A DNA stretch of 64,000 bases from Actinomycetota bacterium (lineage in GTDB: Bacteria; Actinomycetota; Acidimicrobiia; Acidimicrobiales; JAJPHE01), in assembly GCA_027315345.1 (NCBI GenBank), contig DAHUYE010000016.1:20471-84470 (forward strand). The letters are read 5' to 3'. Position 1 is the first letter of the stretch, and each line of letters opens with the position of its first letter. The notes below the pieces were generated by a model. That model did no database searches. It saw only the letters and a list, made by a program, of their open reading frames with translations, and was not told the origin of the DNA. This document shows positions 43,812 through 53,588 of the stretch, in pieces. The translations under genes and the position numbers were made by a program.

Positions 43812-45061
43812 GAGCGGATTTGCCCCTCTCCAGAGACGATGTACTTGACGGTGGTCAGCTGACGCAGGCCCATCGGGCCCCGGGCGTGCAACTTCTGGGT
43901 GCTGATGCCGATCTCGGCCCCGAAGCCGAACTCCTCCCCGTCCACGAAGCGGGTGGAGGCATTGACCAGCACGGCGGCGGCATCGACCTCGGAGGTGAAG
44001 CGCTCGGCCGCAGTCAGATCGGTGGTGACGATGGCCTCGCTATGGCCACTGCCGTGGACGGCTATGTGGTCGATGGCGGCATCGAGATCGTCCACCACGG
44101 CCACGCTCAGCTTGAGATCCAGGAACTCCCGGCTGAAGTCATCCGGCTGGGCCGGCCCGATGGAGGGCTCAAGGGCCTGGGACCGGGCGTCACCGACCAA
44201 CTCGACCCCCTCCAGGGCCCGGGCCGCCCGGGGGAGGAACTCGCCGGCCACATCGGCGTGGACGACCAGCGACTCGGCGGCGTTACACACTCCGGGCCGC
44301 TGGGTCTTGGCGTTGACCAGGATGGACAGGGCCATCTCCAGGTCGGCGGCGGCGTCGACGTAGACGTGGCAGTTCCCATCCCCGTCGATCACATAGGGAA
44401 CGGTGGCGTGGGTCCGGATGGTCTCGATCAGGGAGGGCCCGCCCCGGGGGATGAGGCAGTCGATGGAATCGCGCAGCTGCATGAAGGCCAGGGCTGCCTC
44501 CCGGCTGGTGTCCTCCACCAGGATCACGGCGTCCTCGGGCAGGCCGGCCTTGGCCACTCCCTCCCGGAGGCAGGCGGTGATGGCCTGGTTGGAGCGCAGG
44601 GCCCCCGAGGAGCCCCGGAGGAAGGCGGCGTTGCCAGCCTTGAGGCACAGCCCGGCGGCGTCGCTGGTCACGTTGGGGCGGTTCTCGTAGATGACGGCCA
44701 CCACCCCGAGAGGAACCCGGACCCGGCGGATATGCAGGCCGTTGGGGCGGACCCAGCCGTCCACGATCTCCCCCACCGGATCGTCCAGCGAGGCCACCTG
44801 GCGCAGGCCGGCGGCCATCGACTCGATCCGGCCCCGGTCCAGGCGCAGGCGGTCGACGACGGTCTGGGCCGCTCCCTCGTCCCGGGCGGCATCGAGGTCG
44901 GCGGCGTTGGCGGAGAGGACCTCCTCGGCCCGGTGGGACAGGATGTCGGCGCCGGCCAACAGGGCGGCGTCCTTGGCCGCCCGCCCGGCCCGGGCCACCT
45001 GGCGGGAGGCGGCCCGCGCCCGTCGACCCAGCCATTCCAGGTCGGTGGGAGGGCCCGGCAT
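43808..45061 (-). CDS. proA: gamma-glutamyl phosphate reductase
   Basis: 417 residues; second step of proline synthesis from glutamate. Motifs are PLGVVAVIYENRPNVTSDAA, ALRSNQAI, the catalytic Cys in QRPGVCNAAESLVVH, and NASTRFVDGEEFGFGAEIGIS. ATG at 45061 is preferred; a TTG four codons upstream is possible. proB, normally adjacent, lies beyond the inverted pspA gene. Confidence 0.96.
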   Translation of the reverse strand: MPGPPTDLEWLGRRARAASRQVARAGRAAKDAALLAGADILSHRAEEVLSANAADLDAARDEGAAQTVVDRLRLDRGRIESMAAGLRQVASLDDPVGEIVDGWVRPNGLHIRRVRVPLGVVAVIYENRPNVTSDAAGLCLKAGNAAFLRGSSGALRSNQAITACLREGVAKAGLPEDAVILVEDTSREAALAFMQLRDSIDCLIPRGGPSLIETIRTHATVPYVIDGDGNCHVYVDAAADLEMALSILVNAKTQRPGVCNAAESLVVHADVAGEFLPRAARALEGVELVGDARSQALEPSIGPAQPDDFSREFLDLKLSVAVVDDLDAAIDHIAVHGSGHSEAIVTTDLTAAERFTSEVDAAAVLVNASTRFVDGEEFGFGAEIGISTQKLHARGPMGLRQLTTVKYIVSGEGQIRS

Positions 45062-45187
45062 GCTCCGATTCAACCCGAAACTTGACCGGTCGGTCTATTT
45101 CCGCCGGCCGGTGCGCCGGCGCGACCGAATTGTGACCATGGGCACAATGACCCGGTCCGGCGGCGCATCAGGGCCTACCATTCGCGC

Positions 45188-45946
45188 ATGTTCAAGCTCC
45201 TGCGGCGGATCTACAACTACCTCACCGCGGCCGGCACCCAGAAGTTCAACGAGGTGGCCGACCCCAAGGTGCAGCTGGAGCAGGCGCTGGCCGAGGCTCA
45301 GGATCAGCATCGCCGCCTGACCAGCCAGGCCGCCAACGTCATCGCCAACCAGAAGCAGACCGAACTTCGCCTCAACCGGGCCATGGAAGAGCTGGAGAAG
45401 GTCAACGGCTCCGCCCGCCAGGCGGTGCTGATGGCCGACCAGGCGGCCAAGGCCGGCGACCAGGACAAGGCCGGTGAGTACACCCGGGCCGCCGAGGCCT
45501 TCGCCAATCGGCTGGTGGCGGTGGAGTCGGAGGTGGAATCGCTCAAGACCCTGAGCCTGCAGTCGGCCCAGGCCGCCGATCAGGCCAAGTCGGCGGTGAT
45601 GCAGAACTCGTCCGCCCTCCAGGAGAAGCTGGCCGAGCGCCAGAAGCTTCTCTCCCAGCTCGACCAGGCCAAGATGCAGGAGCAGGTCAATGCGGCCATG
45701 GCGTCTTTGTCGGAGACGGTGGGCCAGGACAGCCCCAGCTTGGAAGAGGTGCGCAGCAAGATCGAGGCCCGCTACGCCCGGGCCCTTGGCCACGCCGAGC
45801 TGGCCGGCCAGACCGTCGAGGCCAGGATGCTCGAGGTCCAGCACGCCCAGACCAACGCCGAGGCGGCCGCCAAGCTGGCCCAAATCAAGACCCAGCTCGG
45901 CATCACCAGCGGGGACGCCGCCGAAGAGGTCGCCAAGCCGGACTAG
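45188..45946 (+). CDS. pspA: PspA/IM30 family membrane-stress protein
   Basis: 252 residues, almost all coiled coil. MFKLLRRIYNYLTAA is the amphipathic start, then PKVQLEQALAEAQDQHRRLT, and heptad-rich helices. ESCRT-III-like family that coats damaged membranes. It is on the plus strand between proB and proA, with only 3 bp to the proB stop and 126 bp to proA. The upstream region has no sigma-54 box that I can see. Confidence 0.9.
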   Translation: MFKLLRRIYNYLTAAGTQKFNEVADPKVQLEQALAEAQDQHRRLTSQAANVIANQKQTELRLNRAMEELEKVNGSARQAVLMADQAAKAGDQDKAGEYTRAAEAFANRLVAVESEVESLKTLSLQSAQAADQAKSAVMQNSSALQEKLAERQKLLSQLDQAKMQEQVNAAMASLSETVGQDSPSLEEVRSKIEARYARALGHAELAGQTVEARMLEVQHAQTNAEAAAKLAQIKTQLGITSGDAAEEVAKPD

Positions 45947-45949
45947 GGG

Positions 45950-47041
45950 TCAGACCAGCACCACCAGGTCGTCCCGGTGGACGACCTCGGCCGGCCCTTC
46001 GGCCGGCAGGTCGGCGGTCTTGCGCCCGGCCCGGGCCGAGACGGTGGCGCTGGCCTGGCGAACCAGGCCCTTGGCGAAGACCGCTCCCCCGCTGTCGACG
46101 ATCTGAACAGCCGACTCGGGCTCGAAGCGGCCCTCCACGCGGACCACGCCGGCCGGCAGCAGCGAGGTGCCCCGTTCCACAATGGCCCGGCGGGCGCCGT
46201 CGTCGACCACCACCGTGCCCGAAGGGGCCAGGGCGAAGGCGATCCAGAGCTTGCGGGCCGACAGGCGCCGCTCCCGGGCCCGCACGAAGGTCCCCACCCC
46301 CGGCTCGCTGGCCACCGCCGCGGCCAGCACCCCGGGCCGGCCGGCCGAGGCGATGACGGTCCGGACGCCGGACCAGGCGGCCAGGCGGGCGGCGGCCAGC
46401 TTGGAGGCCATCCCTCCGCTGCCCCGGGCGGTGCCGGCCCCTCCGGCCGCCGCTTCCAGCTGGTGGTCGAACTCGGCCACCTCCTCGATGAGAGAGGCGG
46501 CCGCGTCCAGGCGGGGATCAGCGGTGAACAGGCCGGCCGTGTCGGTGAGCAGGACCAGCAGCTCGGCCCCGACCAGGTTCGCCACCAGGGCGGCCAGGCG
46601 GTCGTTGTCCCCGAAGCGCAGCTCATCGTCGGCTATGGCGTCGTTCTCGTTGACCACGGGGATCACGCCCAGCTCCAGCAGGCGGCGCAGGGTCTGGCGG
46701 GCGTGGAGGTACTGCTGGCGGTGGCCGAAGTCGAGGGGGGCCAGAAGCACCTGGCCGGCCACCAGGTCCACCCCGGCCAGGACGTCGTCATAGACGCGCA
46801 TGAGGCGGCTCTGGCCCACGGCTGAGACGGCCTGGAGGGTGGCCAGGTCGGCCGGCCGATTGCCCGACAGGCCCAGGGCGGGCAGGCCGGCCGCCACCGC
46901 TCCCGAGGTCACCACCACCACCTGGTGGCCCTCGGCCCGCAGGCCGGCCACCTCCCTGGCCAGCTTTTCGATGGCCGAGCGCTCGATGGTCCCCCCGTGG
47001 TCGGTCAGCGAGGAGGTCCCGATCTTGGCGACCAGGATCAT
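45950..47041 (-). CDS. proB: glutamate 5-kinase
   Basis: 363 residues, first step of proline synthesis. Kinase domain: VAKIGTSSLTDHGG, VVTSGAVAAGLPAL, VNENDAIADDELRFGDNDRL, LLTDTAGLFTADPR and GTARGSGGMASKLAAARLAA. A C-terminal PUA domain is present. The ATG at 47041 overlaps the obgE stop by one base. Confidence 0.96.
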   Translation of the reverse strand: MILVAKIGTSSLTDHGGTIERSAIEKLAREVAGLRAEGHQVVVVTSGAVAAGLPALGLSGNRPADLATLQAVSAVGQSRLMRVYDDVLAGVDLVAGQVLLAPLDFGHRQQYLHARQTLRRLLELGVIPVVNENDAIADDELRFGDNDRLAALVANLVGAELLVLLTDTAGLFTADPRLDAAASLIEEVAEFDHQLEAAAGGAGTARGSGGMASKLAAARLAAWSGVRTVIASAGRPGVLAAAVASEPGVGTFVRARERRLSARKLWIAFALAPSGTVVVDDGARRAIVERGTSLLPAGVVRVEGRFEPESAVQIVDSGGAVFAKGLVRQASATVSARAGRKTADLPAEGPAEVVHRDDLVVLV

Positions 47042-48312
47042 CAGTCGGGCTGGTACTCGAAAGAGAAGCCGCCCACCATCACCAGGTCCCCCTCCCGGGC
47101 CCCGGCCCGGGCCAGGGCCCGGTCGACCCCCAGGCGGCGCAGGCGGTTCTGGACGTACTCGAGGGCCTGGACGTTGGTGAGGTCGCTGATGGCCACGGCC
47201 CGCTCGGCTGGGCGGCCACGGACCACGAATCCGGCCCCGGTCCGCTCCACCGAGAAGCCCTCCGGGGCGGGGCGGTGGATGACCGGTTCGGTCTCGGTCT
47301 CCTCGGCGGCCCGCTCCCGGGCGGCCCGGACCAGGTCCATGGTCCGGCCCACCAGCCGGTTGAGACCCTCCCCGGTAACAGCCGAGATGGTGAGGTCGAG
47401 GCCGGGGATGCCTGGGCCGGCAAGGACGTCCGCCCCGGACCCGCCGGCGCCGGCCAGGTCCCCCTTGGACCCGACCACCAGGCGGGGGCGGTCCATGAGC
47501 TCGGGCCGGTAGCGGCCCAGCTCGGACAGGAGGATCTCCAGCTGGCGCTCGGGCGGGGTGCCGTCGGCGGCGGCCAGGTCGAGCAGGACGACCAGGACCC
47601 GGGCCCGCTCGACATGGCGCAGGAAGCGGTGGCCCAGCCCTTTGCCCTCGGCCGCCCCCTCGATGAGTCCGGGGATGTCGGCCACCACCATCTCCCCGTC
47701 GGAGTTGCGCACCACCCCCAGGTTGGGCTCCAGGGTGGTGAACGGATAATCGGCAATCTTCGGCTTGGCCGCCGAAATCCGCGATATCAGCGTGCTCTTA
47801 CCGGCGTTGGGGAAGCCCACCAGGGCGGCGTCGGCCATGAGCTTGAGCTCCATGTCCAGCCAGCGCTCCTGGCCCACCTCACCCTGCTCGGCGAAGGCCG
47901 GGGCCCGGCGCCGGTTGGACAGGAACCGGGCATTACCCCGCCCGCCCTGGCCGCCCCGGGCCGCCAGCCACCGATCGCCCTCGGCCACCAGGTCAACCAG
48001 GAGGTTGCCCTCCAGGTCCCGGACCACGGTGCCGTGGGGCACGGGCACGACCAGATCGGAGCCGGAGGCGCCGTGCTTGGCCTTGCCTTGGCCGTGGCGG
48101 CCGTCCACCGCCGCCCGGTGGGGATGGTCCCGGAAGCCCAGCAGGGAGGCCACATCGTGGTCAGCCACCAGCCAGACGTCACCGCCCGAGCCCCCGTCCC
48201 CGCCGTCGGGGCCGCCCCGGGAGACGTGCGCCTCCCGCCGGAAGGAGACCGATCCGGCCCCTCCGTTGCCCGCTTTTACGTGGAGCTGGGCCTCATCTAC
48301 GAACCCCGACAC
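47041..48312 (-). CDS. obgE: GTPase Obg
   Basis: 423 residues. The Gly-rich OBG fold is at the start (FVDEAQLHVKAGNGGAGSVS, GGDGGSGGDVWLVAD), then the G domain with P-loop LVGFPNAGKSTLISRIS and VADIPGLIEGA, then a C-terminal OCT domain (RPAERAVAISDLTNVQALEY). Acts in late 50S assembly. It follows rpmA with 41 bp. Confidence 0.96.
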   Translation of the reverse strand: MSGFVDEAQLHVKAGNGGAGSVSFRREAHVSRGGPDGGDGGSGGDVWLVADHDVASLLGFRDHPHRAAVDGRHGQGKAKHGASGSDLVVPVPHGTVVRDLEGNLLVDLVAEGDRWLAARGGQGGRGNARFLSNRRRAPAFAEQGEVGQERWLDMELKLMADAALVGFPNAGKSTLISRISAAKPKIADYPFTTLEPNLGVVRNSDGEMVVADIPGLIEGAAEGKGLGHRFLRHVERARVLVVLLDLAAADGTPPERQLEILLSELGRYRPELMDRPRLVVGSKGDLAGAGGSGADVLAGPGIPGLDLTISAVTGEGLNRLVGRTMDLVRAARERAAEETETEPVIHRPAPEGFSVERTGAGFVVRGRPAERAVAISDLTNVQALEYVQNRLRRLGVDRALARAGAREGDLVMVGGFSFEYQPD

Positions 48313-48353
48313 CCGACGAGCCTACCGACCGGGTCCGGTCCGACCGGAGGAGT

Positions 48354-48611
48354 TCAGGCCTCCTCGGCCAGCACGTCGACCAGGCGACGGCCCTTGCGCG
48401 TCCCGAACTTCACCTTGCCCGGGGCCGTGGCGAAGAGGGTGTCGTCCTTGCCCCGGCCGACATTCAGGCCCGGGTGGAAGTGGGTGCCCCGCTGGCGCAC
48501 GATGATGGATCCGGAGCGCACGGCCGTGCCGTCGAACACCTTGACCCCCAGCCGCTGGGCCGCGGAGTCCCGTCCGTTTCGGGTGGATCCTCCACCCTTG
48601 GTCTTCGACAT
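48354..48611 (-). CDS. rpmA: 50S ribosomal protein L27
   Basis: 85 residues; starts [20 protein letters not shown], then [20 protein letters not shown] and [12 protein letters not shown]. No N-terminal extension for proteolytic trimming is present. It lies 14 bp after rplU. Confidence 0.97.
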   Translation of the reverse strand: MSKTKGGGSTRNGRDSAAQRLGVKVFDGTAVRSGSIIVRQRGTHFHPGLNVGRGKDDTLFATAPGKVKFGTRKGRRLVDVLAEEA

Positions 48612-48625
48612 GTCCGACTACCTAA

Positions 48626-48937
48626 CTACGGGCGGGTGATGCCCGTGATCTCTATGGTCGTGTACTTCTGGCGGTGGCCCCAGCGCTTGCGGCCCCGGGA
48701 CTTGGCCTTGTAGGTGAAGCCGTCGATCTTGGGACCCTTGGCCTCGCCCACCACCACAGCCGCCACCGAGGCACCGCTCAGGGCGCCGGTGCCGGCCAGA
48801 ACCTGGTCCCCGTCGACCACCAGAACGGGGTCGAAGCTGACCGAGTCGCCATTGGCGACGCCCAGGCGCTCCACGTCGAGACGCTGGCCCTGGGAAACCC
48901 TGTGCTGCTTTCCGCCTGTGCGGATGACGGCATACAT
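48626..48937 (-). CDS. rplU: 50S ribosomal protein L21
   Basis: 103 residues; MYAVIRTGGKQHRVSQGQRL, then VLVVDGDQVLAGTGALSGAS, KAKSRGRKRWGHRQKYTTIE. It starts 26 bp after the ribonuclease gene. No long leader is available for an autoregulatory structure. Confidence 0.97.
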   Translation of the reverse strand: MYAVIRTGGKQHRVSQGQRLDVERLGVANGDSVSFDPVLVVDGDQVLAGTGALSGASVAAVVVGEAKGPKIDGFTYKAKSRGRKRWGHRQKYTTIEITGITRP

Positions 48938-48963
48938 GAGGTGAAGATGCTATCAGCCCGGCG

Positions 48964-50847
48964 TCAGTCCCCCGATAGCAGGGCCTCGTCGAAGACCACG
49001 CCCCGTCCGGCGCAGGTCGGGCAGGTCTCGGAGAAGGATGCCAGCAGCCCCTCACCGATGCGCTTACGGGTCATCTCCACCAGGCCCAGCTCGGACAGGT
49101 CGAAGACCTGGGTCCGGGTCTTGTCCCGGGCCAGGGCGGCCCGGAAGGCCACCATGACCGCCTCCCGGTTGGCCCGGATCTCCATGTCGATGAAGTCGAT
49201 GACGATGATCCCGCCGATGTCCCGCAGCCGCAGCTGACGGGCCACTTCCTCGGCCGCCTCCAGGTTGTTCCGGTAGACGGTCTCCTCCAGGTTGGAGGTG
49301 CCCACGTTCTTGCCCGTGTTGACGTCGATGACGGTGAGGGCCTCGGTCCGCTCGATGATGAGCGAGCCCCCCGACGGCAGCCAGACCTTGCGGTCCAGGG
49401 CCTTGTGGAGCTGCTCGTGGACGTGGTGGCGCTCGAAGATAGGCAGGGGGTCGGTGGGGTCGTACAGCTCGACCCGGTCGGCCAGCTCCGGGCTGATGGA
49501 GGCCACGTAGTCCTTGACGTCCTGGTACATCTCCGGGCTGTCGATGATGACGCCCCGGTACTGGCGGCTGAACTCCTCCCGGATGATGCGCACGGCCACG
49601 TCGGGCTCCCGGTAGAGGAGCGACGGGCCCCGGGCCCGCTTGGCCCGGGCGTCGATCTCGACCCACTGGGACAGCAGCCGGGCCACGTCCCGGCGCAGCT
49701 CATCGGCGGTGGCGGCCTCGGCGGCGGTGCGGACGATGAGACCGTGGCCCGGGGGGCGGACGTCATCCAGGATCCGCCGCAGGCGCCGCCGTTCGTCATC
49801 GGGCAGGCGCTTGGAAATCCCGTAGGTGTCGCTGTTGGGGATGAGCACCACGAAGCGCCCGGGCAGGGAGACCTCCTGGGTGAGGCGGGCCCCCTTGGAG
49901 CCGATGGGATTCTTGGTGACCTGGCAGAGGATCGTCTGGCCCGGGCGCAGCAGCTCCTCGATCCGCTTGGACGAGGGGGGCGTGGGGTTGTCCTCCATGT
50001 CCTCCCGGTCGAAGCGGACATCGCCTCGGTAGAGGACGGCGTTCTTGGGGGTCCCGATGTCGACGAAGGCGGCCTCCATCCCCGGCAGCACGTTCTGCAC
50101 CCGACCGATGTAGATGTTCCCATCTATCTCCAGGGCGTCGTCCTGGGGCCGGGACAGGTAGTGCTCGATCAGCGAGCGACCCTCCAGCACGGCCACCTGG
50201 GTGGCCTCGGGGCGGACCTGAACCGCCATCAGGTAGCGGCCCACCGGCCGGCCCTTGCGCTCCTGGCCCCGCCGGCGCTCGGCCGCCTCCAGGTCCAGGG
50301 CTTCAGCTTCATCCCCGCCGGCCGCCGACCATCCGCCCGCATCCGCTCCCGCGCCCCGGCCCCGGCCGCCCCGACGCCGCCGACGCCGACTGCCGGTTCC
50401 CTCACCTCCACTCTCGGAACCAGCCCCGGCCCCAGCCCGCCCGGCCCGCCCGGCTCCGGCCCCAGCCCCAGATGCGGCCGAAGCGGCTGCCGGCCGGGTG
50501 TCACCGATCTGGGGCCGGCGCCCACCGGCGGGCGCTGAAGCCACCGCAGCCGGCCGGGTGTCACCGATGCGGGGTCGGGCCGGCGCGGCAGCCGGGCCGT
50601 TCTCCCCGACCCGGTCGGAGCCATCCCTCAGCGGGGGCAGACTCGTTCCGGGGCCCTCCAGGGCAGACAGGTCCGTGCGCGCACCCCCCTCGGATCCGGT
50701 CCCGGCGCTGCGACTGCGGCCGCCCCGGGAACCCCGGCGGCGACGAGGCCGGCTACCGCCGGGACGGCCGTCCCCCTCGGAGCCGGGGCCACTGGAGCTG
50801 CCAGGGTCCGGAGCATCCGGAAGCCCTTCGGGCAGAGGTTCGGTCAT
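48964..50847 (-). CDS. rne: ribonuclease E/G family protein
   Basis: 627 residues. Residues 1-200 are an Arg/Gly/Pro-rich disordered arm, with IGDTRPAA occurring twice (about 93 and 112). The S1 domain follows (GNIYIGRVQNVLPGMEAAFV), then the RNase-H-like DNase I domain with catalytic Asp in VIDVNTGKN and VIDFIDME, and the zinc link CPTCAGRG. In actinobacteria the catalytic core is central with disordered arms; the C-terminal arm is absent here. It processes rRNA and decays mRNA. Confidence 0.94.
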   Translation of the reverse strand: MTEPLPEGLPDAPDPGSSSGPGSEGDGRPGGSRPRRRRGSRGGRSRSAGTGSEGGARTDLSALEGPGTSLPPLRDGSDRVGENGPAAAPARPRIGDTRPAAVASAPAGGRRPQIGDTRPAAASAASGAGAGAGRAGRAGAGAGSESGGEGTGSRRRRRRGGRGRGAGADAGGWSAAGGDEAEALDLEAAERRRGQERKGRPVGRYLMAVQVRPEATQVAVLEGRSLIEHYLSRPQDDALEIDGNIYIGRVQNVLPGMEAAFVDIGTPKNAVLYRGDVRFDREDMEDNPTPPSSKRIEELLRPGQTILCQVTKNPIGSKGARLTQEVSLPGRFVVLIPNSDTYGISKRLPDDERRRLRRILDDVRPPGHGLIVRTAAEAATADELRRDVARLLSQWVEIDARAKRARGPSLLYREPDVAVRIIREEFSRQYRGVIIDSPEMYQDVKDYVASISPELADRVELYDPTDPLPIFERHHVHEQLHKALDRKVWLPSGGSLIIERTEALTVIDVNTGKNVGTSNLEETVYRNNLEAAEEVARQLRLRDIGGIIVIDFIDMEIRANREAVMVAFRAALARDKTRTQVFDLSELGLVEMTRKRIGEGLLASFSETCPTCAGRGVVFDEALLSGD

Positions 50848-50862
50848 TGACTGCGTCCCTTC

Positions 50863-51615
50863 TCATGACGCCTGCCGCTCGACAGGCGGCGCGTCCGTCG
50901 CTCCGGCGGGAATGGGCTCCCGCCGGGCGCCGTCGCGCTCGATCCACTGATGGGTCCGCACCGTCCTGACCCCGGCCGGGTCCACCCCAAGATGGGTCAG
51001 GAGCTCGGCCGGTCGCAGGCCCCGGCCCACGGTGGCCAGTTCGACACCGAGCACCCGGCCGGGGCCGGTGAGGGTGACGACGGACCGTTCCGGGCCGGAA
51101 AGTGCGGACAGGGCCAGAATGGACGGACGGATGTCATCGGTCACGGGCTGGCCCTTGCGTTCACGGGTTACCACTATCTCTTCGGCGGCCAGCACCTCGG
51201 CCACCGCTTCCTCCAGCCCCTCGGGCTGGTCGATTCCCACGTCGGAGGGGATGCCGATCTCCCATCGGCAGGCCACCACGTCGTGTTGGAGCGACGGTTC
51301 CCCCGGTCCGGTCGGAGCCACCGCGGTCACATCCATTCCCTCGGGCAGCATCGGGCTGAGGGCGCCGGCCAGGCCGGCCGGCCCGCCGGCCTCCTCCGGG
51401 CCCACGGCCAGCTCCACGTCGAGGTACTCGGCCACCGACTCCGCCCCGGTGGGCAGGGCCAGGCCGAAGCTGATCTTGGGCCGGGGGGAGAACCCCTCCG
51501 AGTAAGCCACCGGGATGACCGCCCGGCGCAGGGCCCGCTCCCACATCCGGGCCACGTCCCGGTGGCTGGTCCAGCGGACCTTGCCCTGCTTGGTGAACCG
51601 GAAGCGCACCTTCAC
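50863..51615 (-). CDS. TIGR03936 family radical-SAM-associated protein (DUF2344)
   Basis: 250 residues beginning VRFRFTKQGKVRWTSHRDVA and RMWERALRRAVIPVAYSEGF, SPRPKISFGLALPTGAESVA, the DUF2344 signature. The family is almost always next to the TIGR03960 radical SAM gene and may prepare an RNA or protein substrate; the reaction is not known. It lies 11 bp after the TIGR03960 gene and 15 bp before rne. Confidence 0.93.
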   Translation of the reverse strand: MKVRFRFTKQGKVRWTSHRDVARMWERALRRAVIPVAYSEGFSPRPKISFGLALPTGAESVAEYLDVELAVGPEEAGGPAGLAGALSPMLPEGMDVTAVAPTGPGEPSLQHDVVACRWEIGIPSDVGIDQPEGLEEAVAEVLAAEEIVVTRERKGQPVTDDIRPSILALSALSGPERSVVTLTGPGRVLGVELATVGRGLRPAELLTHLGVDPAGVRTVRTHQWIERDGARREPIPAGATDAPPVERQAS

Positions 51616-51626
51616 CGTCTACCGCC

Positions 51627-53588
51627 TCACACCACTGCGGCCGGCGCCGGGGCCCGGCGCCCCACCAGGCGCACCGGAACGATGTGCCCGCTGGAGAGGT
51701 CCTGGTTGGTGCCCTGGCTTCCCCCGGCCGGGGCCACGGCCGAGGCCACCACGTGTTCCAGGCCGTAACCGGTGCATGCTCCACAGTCGTAGCAGGGAGT
51801 CCAGCGGCAATCGGGGACCCCGGCCGCGGCCAGGGCGTCCTGCCAGTCCCCCCACAAAAAGTCCCGGTGCAGCCCGGCCGAGATGTGGTCCCAGGCCAGG
51901 ACCTCATCGGGATCCCGGTCCCGGTGGACGTACCAGTCGAAGGACAGGCCCTCGGCGGCCATGGCCTCCTCCCACAGGGAGAGGTTGAAGTACTCGGTCC
52001 ACTCCTGGAAGATCCCGCCCGCCCGCCAGACGTGCTCGATGACCCGGCCCACCCGCCGGTCGCCCCGGCTGGCCAGGCCCTCCGCCAGGGACGCCCGGGG
52101 GTCGTGCCAGCGCAGGGTGACACCCTTGTCCTTGCGGGTTGAGTCCCGGAGCAGGTCGACCTTGCGGCGCAACTCGCCCACCGTGTCCTGCCCGAACCAC
52201 TGGAACGGGGTCTGGGGCTTGGGCACGAAGCCCCCAACCGAAGCCGTCACCGAAGCCCGGCCGTGCTGGCGGCCCACGGCCACGCAGTTGCGGGCCAGCT
52301 CGCCTATGCCCAGGGTGTCCTCATCCGTCTCGGTGGGCAGGCCGGTGAGGAAGTAGAGCTTGACCCGGCTCCAGCCCTGGGAGAAGGCCGACTCCACCGC
52401 CCCGTAGAGGTCCTCCTCCCGGATCAGCTTGTTGATGACCTGGCGGATACGCCAGGTGCCGCCCTCGGGGGCGAAGGTCAGCCCGGTCCGGCGCACCTTC
52501 TGGATCTGGCTGGCGATGCCCACGGTGAAGGCATCCACCCGCAGACTGGGCAGGCTCACCGACACCTGACCGGAGCAGGCCGGATCATCGATGATCCCCT
52601 CCACCACCGAGTCGATGCCCGAGTAGTCGGCGCTGGAGAGCGAGGTGAGGGCGACTTCGTCGTAGCCGGTGCGGGCCAGACCCTCGCTCACCATGCGCCG
52701 GACCTGCTCGGCCGGGCGTTCCCGCACCGGGCGGGTGATCATGCCGGCCTGGCAGAAACGGCAGCCCCGGGTGCAGCCCCGGAAGATCTCCACGTTGAGC
52801 CGGTCGTGCACGACCTCGGTGAGGGGGACCAGCTGGCGGCGTGGATAGTCCCACTGCGCCAGGTCGGCCACGGTGCGCTTCTCCACCACCTCGGGCACAT
52901 CGGAGTAGCGGGGGGTGACCCCCACCAGGCGGGGGCCGTCGTAGGCGGCCTCGTACATGGAGGGCACGTAGACCCCTGGGACGTGGGACAACTCCCGCAG
53001 CACGCCGGGGCGGGTGCCGGGGTTGCGCCCCGAGGCCTTCCAGTCGCGGATGACGGCGTTGGCCTCGGAGACCGCTTCTTCGCCGTCGCCGATGACGAAG
53101 AAGTCGACGTAGTCGGCCAGCGGCTCGGGATTGAAGGTGCAGTGGCCGCCGGCTGCAATGAGAGGGTGGCTCTCGTCCCGGGCCTCGGCCCGAACCGGGG
53201 CGCCGGCCAGGTCGATGCAGTTGAGGACATTGGTGTAGACCAGCTCGGCCGACAGGTTGAAGGCCAGCACATCGAACTCCCCGGCAGCCCGGTGGTTGTC
53301 CACCGAGAAGAGGGGGATGCGCCGCTCCCGCATCAGGGCCTCCATGTCCGGCCACGGGGCGTAGGTCCGCTCGGCCAGGGCATCGGGGCTGTCGTTGAGG
53401 ATCTCGTAGAGGATCTGCAGGCCCTGGTTGGGCAGGCCCACCTCGTAGGCGTCCGGGTAGGCCAGCAGCCAGGCCACCCGGGAGGACGACCACGGCGCCA
53501 CGTAGGCACCGTCCTCGCACCCGATATACCGGGCCGGCTTCTGGACCCGGGCCAGGAGGGGCTCCAGGCGGGGCCAGAGGGTGGTCAT
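51627..53588 (-). CDS. TIGR03960 family B12-binding-type radical SAM protein
   Basis: 653 residues. An N-terminal region of cobalamin-binding type (AWLLAYPDAYEVGLPNQGLQ) precedes the radical SAM domain with the cluster C-TRG-C-RF-C in EIFRGCTRGCRFCQAGMITR, later LKLYFLTGLPTETDEDT-type sequence, and a C-terminal Cys cluster CRWTPCYDCGACTGYG. Function is unknown; the pair with TIGR03936 is conserved near rne in many bacteria. rodA is not between it and mrdA. Confidence 0.92.
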   Translation of the reverse strand: MTTLWPRLEPLLARVQKPARYIGCEDGAYVAPWSSSRVAWLLAYPDAYEVGLPNQGLQILYEILNDSPDALAERTYAPWPDMEALMRERRIPLFSVDNHRAAGEFDVLAFNLSAELVYTNVLNCIDLAGAPVRAEARDESHPLIAAGGHCTFNPEPLADYVDFFVIGDGEEAVSEANAVIRDWKASGRNPGTRPGVLRELSHVPGVYVPSMYEAAYDGPRLVGVTPRYSDVPEVVEKRTVADLAQWDYPRRQLVPLTEVVHDRLNVEIFRGCTRGCRFCQAGMITRPVRERPAEQVRRMVSEGLARTGYDEVALTSLSSADYSGIDSVVEGIIDDPACSGQVSVSLPSLRVDAFTVGIASQIQKVRRTGLTFAPEGGTWRIRQVINKLIREEDLYGAVESAFSQGWSRVKLYFLTGLPTETDEDTLGIGELARNCVAVGRQHGRASVTASVGGFVPKPQTPFQWFGQDTVGELRRKVDLLRDSTRKDKGVTLRWHDPRASLAEGLASRGDRRVGRVIEHVWRAGGIFQEWTEYFNLSLWEEAMAAEGLSFDWYVHRDRDPDEVLAWDHISAGLHRDFLWGDWQDALAAAGVPDCRWTPCYDCGACTGYGLEHVVASAVAPAGGSQGTNQDLSSGHIVPVRLVGRRAPAPAAVV

